Shown here piece by piece: positions 58,173 to 64,000 of a stretch of 64,000 nt of DNA. The stretch is from Paramacrobiotus metropolitanus. Taxonomy: Eukaryota; Tardigrada; Eutardigrada; Parachela; Macrobiotidae. Below the pieces are notes generated by a model, which did no database searches, was not told where the DNA came from, and saw only the letters and a program-made list of their open reading frames with translations. Positions within the stretch are counted from its first letter, which is position 1. Each line of letters starts with the position of its first letter. A program made the translations under genes and the position numbers. The DNA lies in the NCBI RefSeq assembly GCF_019649055.1, contig NW_026570229.1, forward strand, positions 992,001 through 1,056,000, in the 5' to 3' direction.

Positions 58173-61100
58173 ATGGGGATTAAACAGTTTTTCACAAATT
58201 TATTAGACAAGAAACCGTATTCATCCTATCCAGAAATTTTATGGGAATCCGTCTTGGTACTGTGGTTTGCATGCCAGATTTGTTTGAAGATTGGTTTACG
58301 CGTTCTTCCAGAATGGGGAACCAGTCGCTTAGACCAGGATACATACAGCCCTTTCGATTACCTACTCCAACGTTCTGGATTGGTAAGTGACCGTAAGTCT
58401 CATTTGCACATATTGCCCCAAGAAATTCATATAAAAATTCGGTTTATTACTGAACGATATTATCTTGAGCTAAAACTGTAGCACTCGGTATCCGCATGCT
58501 TGTTTTGTAATAATCCACTGCTGAAAACAAATATTTATTCGCAAACCGAATTAAGGTAACAAGCCATGCTTTTTAACTAACTGTTGTTTTCATTTACGCT
58601 GGTGCTTTCAGGCTTACCTTAATTTATCGTAAGTTTTTCTCCAAAGTTCATTATTTTTTGTTGTGTTTTATATCTACTCTTGTTAGCACAGCTCAATTCA
58701 GGCCGAGGTAATAAGATATATTGCGATAGTAAAAAATAACGGGCAAGAGCACATCCATTAATTAATTTTATGAATTTAACGAGTAATGTTAAATTACTCT
58801 GCGCGCATCCTTTGTCTGTTAAGTATTCCCGACCAAACACTCCGAGCGGGTCGTTAAAATTGTAGTGTCCGACGAAACCTCTCGGCAACTTCTGGTGAGT
58901 ATACACCCGCAGCCGCCTTGGCATGGCAGCCTAATATTGCCTGCAGTAAACCACTAAAACTTCCCAGTGTTAGATTAACTCCTGCCAGTGCCAGTTGGCA
59001 GTTGTATCAAAATAACAGCTCTCCAACAAAAAAAGGAATTTCTACAAAAAATAAATTCTGACCTCGCAGCTTGCTAGAGAAGCCACAGAATGTAAACCCG
59101 CCTAATTTATTCCTCCATGACATTTTATAGCCGCTTTAATGATGTTTTTGTGTGGCCGATTCGAGCACGGTACGTGTGCAACATTATAACTGCAATAATT
59201 ACTGGCCACGGAAACCCGTATCTCATGACGATTTGTTTAATGCTATCACGTTTTATAGCTCATACTTCATAGACGTAATATTACGCAAACTGCCCCCACA
59301 AAATGTAAATAGAATTCCGCTGGCTACTGTTCACGGCATTTATCGCTTGCATAATATATGCAGCCATACGGGTAACAAGTCCTGTATTCCCGAATCCCGT
59401 ACAGATACATGAATGCAGTGGCAAACTCGTGTGACTGGCTGCATTACACAGTGCAACTGTCACGCCATAATATAATATACTTCATATTCTTGTGCTCTTT
59501 GCAGAAGGTTGACGAATGCTTCTGGGACGACGCCTTGTCGGGATGGATCCAACCGCATCTGTCCACCGCTGCCCGTTTGGTATCGAGTGGCACGTCTGGG
59601 GTTCTTCCCCTTGCTTCAACCAGAATCCTGGGCTACGCAGTCACAATAACCACCATCGTTCTTGCGGGCATCTTAAGCGTCTCGTTAGTTTACCTGGCAG
59701 TCGTCAACCGCCACTGGACCCAACCGTTAGCGAAGAACCAGCTGCCGTACTGTCGCAGATTTGCAACGCAGATCCAAAAGTACATTAAATACGCCACCAG
59801 AATTCAGCTGTCCGACTGCATGGTATTCGGGCTGCATGTGGCGGTTGGCATCGTCAGCTTCGTCGTCTACTACCCCGGCTGGATGATCTTCAACGCCTTG
59901 ATAGTATTTATGGCGTGGATGTTTGTCACACTGGCCATAAATATTGCTGGCCCATCCGCGGTATTTCCTGGCTGTATCATGTTTTCTAGCATACTGACCG
60001 TTTACTGTATCGGCAGAATTTGGGGATTGTGGATGAATAACACCTATGCTGCACTGATTAAAAAAGGAGTCAGGTAGGGAATTTTGCCGGATACGAACGG
60101 TATCGTACACGTAAACACCCAGCACTAGAACAACATGTACAGTACAGTATATCTGTGCTTTCAATACTCGTATAAACGAACTACAAACAATATTACAGAT
60201 AAATAAGCTGATTGCAGTATATTACAAGTGTACCTCGGAAAATAATGCAGTTTGCTGAAAATATGTACGTACCGCTGTTTCAAAAACTTGCAGAAAACTG
60301 ACTGCTGCAAAATCCACCGAGAAGCCTTTATCAAACGATGCCCCATTGGAAAAGACATTGGCTGGTAATGACAGAAAGCATGGAAGAGGACGCTGGGGAA
60401 CTGCAGCATGCTACATGATTGCCTTTTGCATTGGATGCATTGTCGTCAGCCACAACGTCGACCCATTGTTTAACAAATTTCCCGCTGTCGTTCAATGGTT
60501 AAGCAGCACCGTCACGAGCAACACCGGAAGTAGCAACACCGGAAGTAACAACACCGAAAGTGGCAACACCGGAAGTGGCAACGCCGGAAGTAGCAGCACT
60601 GGGAGTTGCAATACTAGAAGGGGTAGCTGGACGTATTGGCAGGTTGTCAGTACAACGGGGAACTGCACTAAACCCGGAACAGTACGCAATCGCGTTTTTG
60701 AAGAACATAATAAATTAAGTTTTTGTACTACAGTATTACAGGAGAAGAATTCTAGGATTGATGAACAGTCTAAGAGACGTCAGAAGAAAATTAGAAAGAA
60801 AAAATCAGAAAATCAGAAAAAGGCTTAGACGTCAGAAAAACGTTAGAAAGAATGGTTGTATTTTTTTTCCGAGCTGAATAAACTAAACTGCACTTCTAAC
60901 GTCTGCCGTAAGAAAATTCTGAGCAGTATTTTGAAGAAAGTACTAGTAACAATAAATGTAATTTTACAGCGATTCGGCCAAGAAATCACGATGCTGTCAT
61001 ACTGGGTGGACCTGCAATCTGCAGAACTGCGCTCGATGCCAGCTAGCAGCAATACCGCGCTGCTGCTCAGCTTCACCCCGTCCTTCTCACCAGCCGTCGG

Positions 61101-62220
61101 ATGGACGTTTCTGGTGTGGAGTGGAGTGCTGTCCGGCCTCAGCCGTATACCGATTATGGCCATGCGTTGTGCTGTATGGAGCACGGTTGTCATCTCCGTC
61201 ATGTACTCCTGTGGACTGCTCTTATGGACGGGTGTTCGTGCCTGCTGTAAAAAAAGCCCACGAGATGTTAAAGCCGAGCGAAGCAGTAGAAGCCCACGAG
61301 ATGTTAAAGCCGAGCGAAGCAGTAGGACCGAAAACAGGTGGAATAATTATTATTTTTTACAAGATGGCATCGTAGCGTAATAACTAATGACCGCACATAA
61401 CCCGAGCTGTCTCAATTGATTGGTCGCGCACTGTTCTACGTAAACCCATGCGCTTGACTTTTTCACGCATGCACTTGCCTTTCACTTTCCGGGCGGGATT
61501 GTAATAATGATTTTCTCACTTAATTACGCGCGGCTGAAAAATGATGCCGTTATTTTCATGTGTGCGTGTTGGTTCTTATTTGGTTCTTCTAGCACTATGT
61601 ACCTGATCTGTTGCACGAGGCCCGTGTTCTGTAACAAGGGCTGTTGTTATTTCAGGAAACAATCACCGCTATTAACTGCGGACGTTTCGACGCAGGAGAC
61701 CGATATTGCGAACCGGGAGCCATCGGCTCATTTGCCGGAGTTGATTAACGTTACGATAGATGATACTCGCTCTTGCACTGTACCTTCCGACCATTTGCTA
61801 GGGGATACCATTGGCAACCAAAAACTCCCGGAAGCAAAGGACAGTCACGCTGTAGAAGTGTCTATCGAATGTGCACCTAACCCGAATGATGCTGCGGAGC
61901 CATCAGAATGTGGCGGCCTGTGTGACATATGGGGTTATAGGAAGTTAGGCCTGCTGCTCGTCATTTGCCCCTTATTGTGCGGCTGGGTACTCCCGTATCC
62001 AGTGGTGGGCCTCTTCCTGCCTGAACGTCTGCAGCTGCCCGGCTTGCTGTTGCTGCTGACGGCGTACTCGATTTGGATGTACTGCAAGCTTGTACAGTTT
62101 GTCCGGCTGACGTGGCGCGATTGGTGTTGCTGTACAAAAAAATTGGAAGGGTGTTGCTTTGGTCGAAATCGCGCGCAACAACCCAGCCCACACGCCGAGG
62201 AGTGTGTTCGTCTTTCTTAA
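58173..62220 (+). CDS. Multi-pass membrane protein, tandem family copy (subfamily II, intact, longest)
   Basis: Exons 58173-58382, 59505-60073, 60294-60681, 60970-61337 and 61656-62220 join in frame to 699 residues. Compared with the 12 kb copy, exon 3 is longer because of a Ser/Thr/Asn/Gly-rich repeat (about 60509-60616) between the first loop helix and the conserved Trp-Thr-Tyr-Trp. Exon 4 is longer because of an exact-looking 36 bp tandem duplication (about 61252-61323) adding Ser-Pro-Arg-Asp-Val-Lys-Ala-Glu-Arg-Ser-Ser-Arg. All splice sites are consensus GT-AG. The Asn-Trp-Thr sequon of other copies is Ser-Trp-Thr here, but Asn-Cys-Thr remains. Family and function are not recognised; a plasma-membrane location is inferred. 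Confidence 0.8.
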
Positions 62221-64000
62221 AATCATTCGGCTGGTGTTCGGCTTTTTAGCTCGTTTTGTGAACCTGGCATGATTAATACCGGAGGAGTTAAATTTCTGCT
62301 GTCTTTATTAATAAAACAGAGTATTTGTTGATTTTTAGTGTAAATTTCAATAAGTTTATTGGGCTGGACGAAAAAAATGATCTGAATATGAAAATTGTTT
62401 TGTGGCTTCTGTGGCCGCGATTTGCATTCATACATAAACTTTAGATAATTCCACTTGTTGGCGAGTTTGCACTCATCAGTCCATTGACTTTGGAAAGATG
62501 TTAGATATGTTGTCTAGGAGATATTGTTGAAATTAGGCTTCTAAAACCTAAAATGTTTTGTGTCAGCATTCACAACCAGTAATTGTGAATTTTCGAAAAC
62601 GCTTCAAGTTCAAGTTTAAAATCAAGTTCAAGTCAAAAAAGTAGCGGAGGGTATGCCTCGAGCCTTCGAAACATGAATTTGAACTTGCAAAAATGATCTT
62701 TTCCAAGCTTCAGTTCAAGTTGGAAGGCCCTCCAACTTGAGCTACTTTCAGATTGTTGCCGTTTGTGAACGGCCGAATTATAAACTTGAACTATAGCAAA
62801 TGTTTAGAAGAAAAAACATTTTTCTGCAACTTCTTTGCCTATCTGCAAGTTTAGTTTGTGGTGGTTTAGACACTAACGGTGATCAACGGAGAGGACCGAT
62901 TTCTTGATTTCTGTCGTGGAACTGACACCAACTAACCGCTGGGTGCGGCAGTTACCCACTTGGCTGTAGACAGACGCTGCAAAGCTTTGTGCTGCTTAAT
63001 TACTTCACCTCTTTGCGAACACTAGGCAATTGTAAGGTAAAAGATAGAGAAAAATCTAGCAATTTTTTTGAATGCACGGAAGGCCGTTTCTGTTCACAAT
63101 GAATCCCTGAAGGTTTAGTTGAAATTAGCATGGTACCCTATGGACGGCGGAGTACTCGCACACCACCACTTGTAGCTCTAGCTCGTAGGTCCCTATGGTA
63201 ATTTTAAGAACGGATAAAAACCTTTGTTCTCCATCAAATCTTCCTCCCGTGGTATCAAAAAACACTTCAGAATTTTCTCATGGGTGTAGTCTAAACTTTC
63301 ATGAGATGTGAAAAGCGAAAGTGATGCCTAAGGATCCTGAAACCAGTCATCAAATTTTCGTAAGGCAGCATCGCTACCGCGTGCAGGGGACGGTTAGGAA
63401 AATTCATGAACTTCAGTTTGGTTTGCTGCGTTTCGAAAAGTCATAAGTGTTCAAGTTAAACTTAAAACACATGGTTAACTTCAAGTTGCTAACTTGTATT
63501 TGAACTTGTGTCTGAATTTGAAGTGGTTTCGAAAAGTCCCAAATATCTACAGCACTTATACGTACTGTAAAACAGTAAGTGGGCTTATCAAATACTCTTT
63601 TTTACGATGTAATATATGTTTGTACATGGGAAAATTTACCAATAATTTTTATTATTGCCCGCCAAAATCGAAGCACGCATTGCATATGTACATAGTTAGA
63701 TAGAAACACAAGTACAGAGTATGTACGCAGACTACCTATGATGTTGAAAAGCGTTTCATTTTCAAAAGCCACGATATACCGCAGAATATCTTTTACATAT
63801 CATGCTATCTACAACCTCGCGGGTTTGAAATGATTTCATTACTTAGTATCCTAACTTTTCTTACTGCCTCCGTAGTGTATGCCTTACGTATACACTAAAG
63901 TTTCTTAAATTTTCCTAACGGAAATGTGGAATACTGTACTGACCGGATGCATGTATAACTTGCCAGTTTACTTTATATGGCCCTGAGTTATTACTCTTGC
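62221..64000. other. 3' flank and gene-free end of window
   Basis: The first ~80 bases are family-type 3' flank (TTCGGCTGGTGTTCGGC, CCTGGCATGATTAATACCGG). From about 62600 many TTCAAGTT/AACTTGAA motifs occur, including the near-palindrome CAAGTTGGAAGGCCCTCCAACTTG (62717-62740). No gene is supported to the edge. Confidence 0.4.

Overview
The window is animal nuclear DNA, most likely from an invertebrate. It has multi-exon genes with GT-AG introns, an immunoglobulin-like exon, a C-type lectin fragment, and several animal-type mobile elements (Ty3/gypsy LTR element, pogo/Tigger, hAT, LINE). There are no operons or ribosome-binding sites. Nothing seen fixes the phylum. Base composition is AT-rich, with GC-richer islands over coding exons.

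The dominant feature is a tandem array, all on the + strand, of one multi-pass membrane-protein gene family that I do not recognise. A full copy has five coding exons with fixed intron phases (0, 2, 0, 2) and encodes about 650-700 residues with roughly ten hydrophobic segments. Three copies look intact: 2699-7225 (661 aa), 12060-16040 (653 aa) and 58173-62220 (699 aa). Three more are nearly complete but broken: 22279-26483, 29125-36767 and 48911-52147. Two are single-exon relics: about 10543-10903 and 37740-38143. Exon sequence and C-terminus separate two interleaved subfamilies. Subfamily I is the copies at 2.7, 48.9 and (as relics) 10.5 and 37.7 kb. Subfamily II is the copies at 12, 22, 29 and 58 kb. 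Subfamily II copies also share an upstream module with an imperfect hairpin, and copies share blocks inside intron 1, so whole gene units were duplicated.

Mobile elements have invaded and broken the array. A 1.95 kb pogo-type DNA transposon (18741-20691) sits between two copies of a duplicated promoter region. A 7.5 kb minus-strand Ty3/gypsy-type element (38804-46275) lacks its reverse transcriptase region and has in-frame stops in gag and pol. LINE tails occur at 9.2, 35.6, 36.3 and 37.5 kb; the one at 36.3 kb lies inside the last exon of a family member. A 390 bp non-autonomous hAT element with an exact 8 bp target duplication lies at 54197-54586, and a decayed TTF-zinc-finger hAT fragment at about 57026-57425.

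Other genes: a partial Ig-like exon at the left edge (minus strand, 1-341); a possible signal-peptide exon (11385-11469); an orphan 67-codon exon on the minus strand (29744-29944); a broken C-type lectin domain (28159-28651, minus); a single-exon chromo-barrel-like protein (55228-55821); and a tRNA-like sequence (52294-52366, minus). The remaining intergenic DNA is AT-rich paralogous flank, simple repeats and unassigned sequence.
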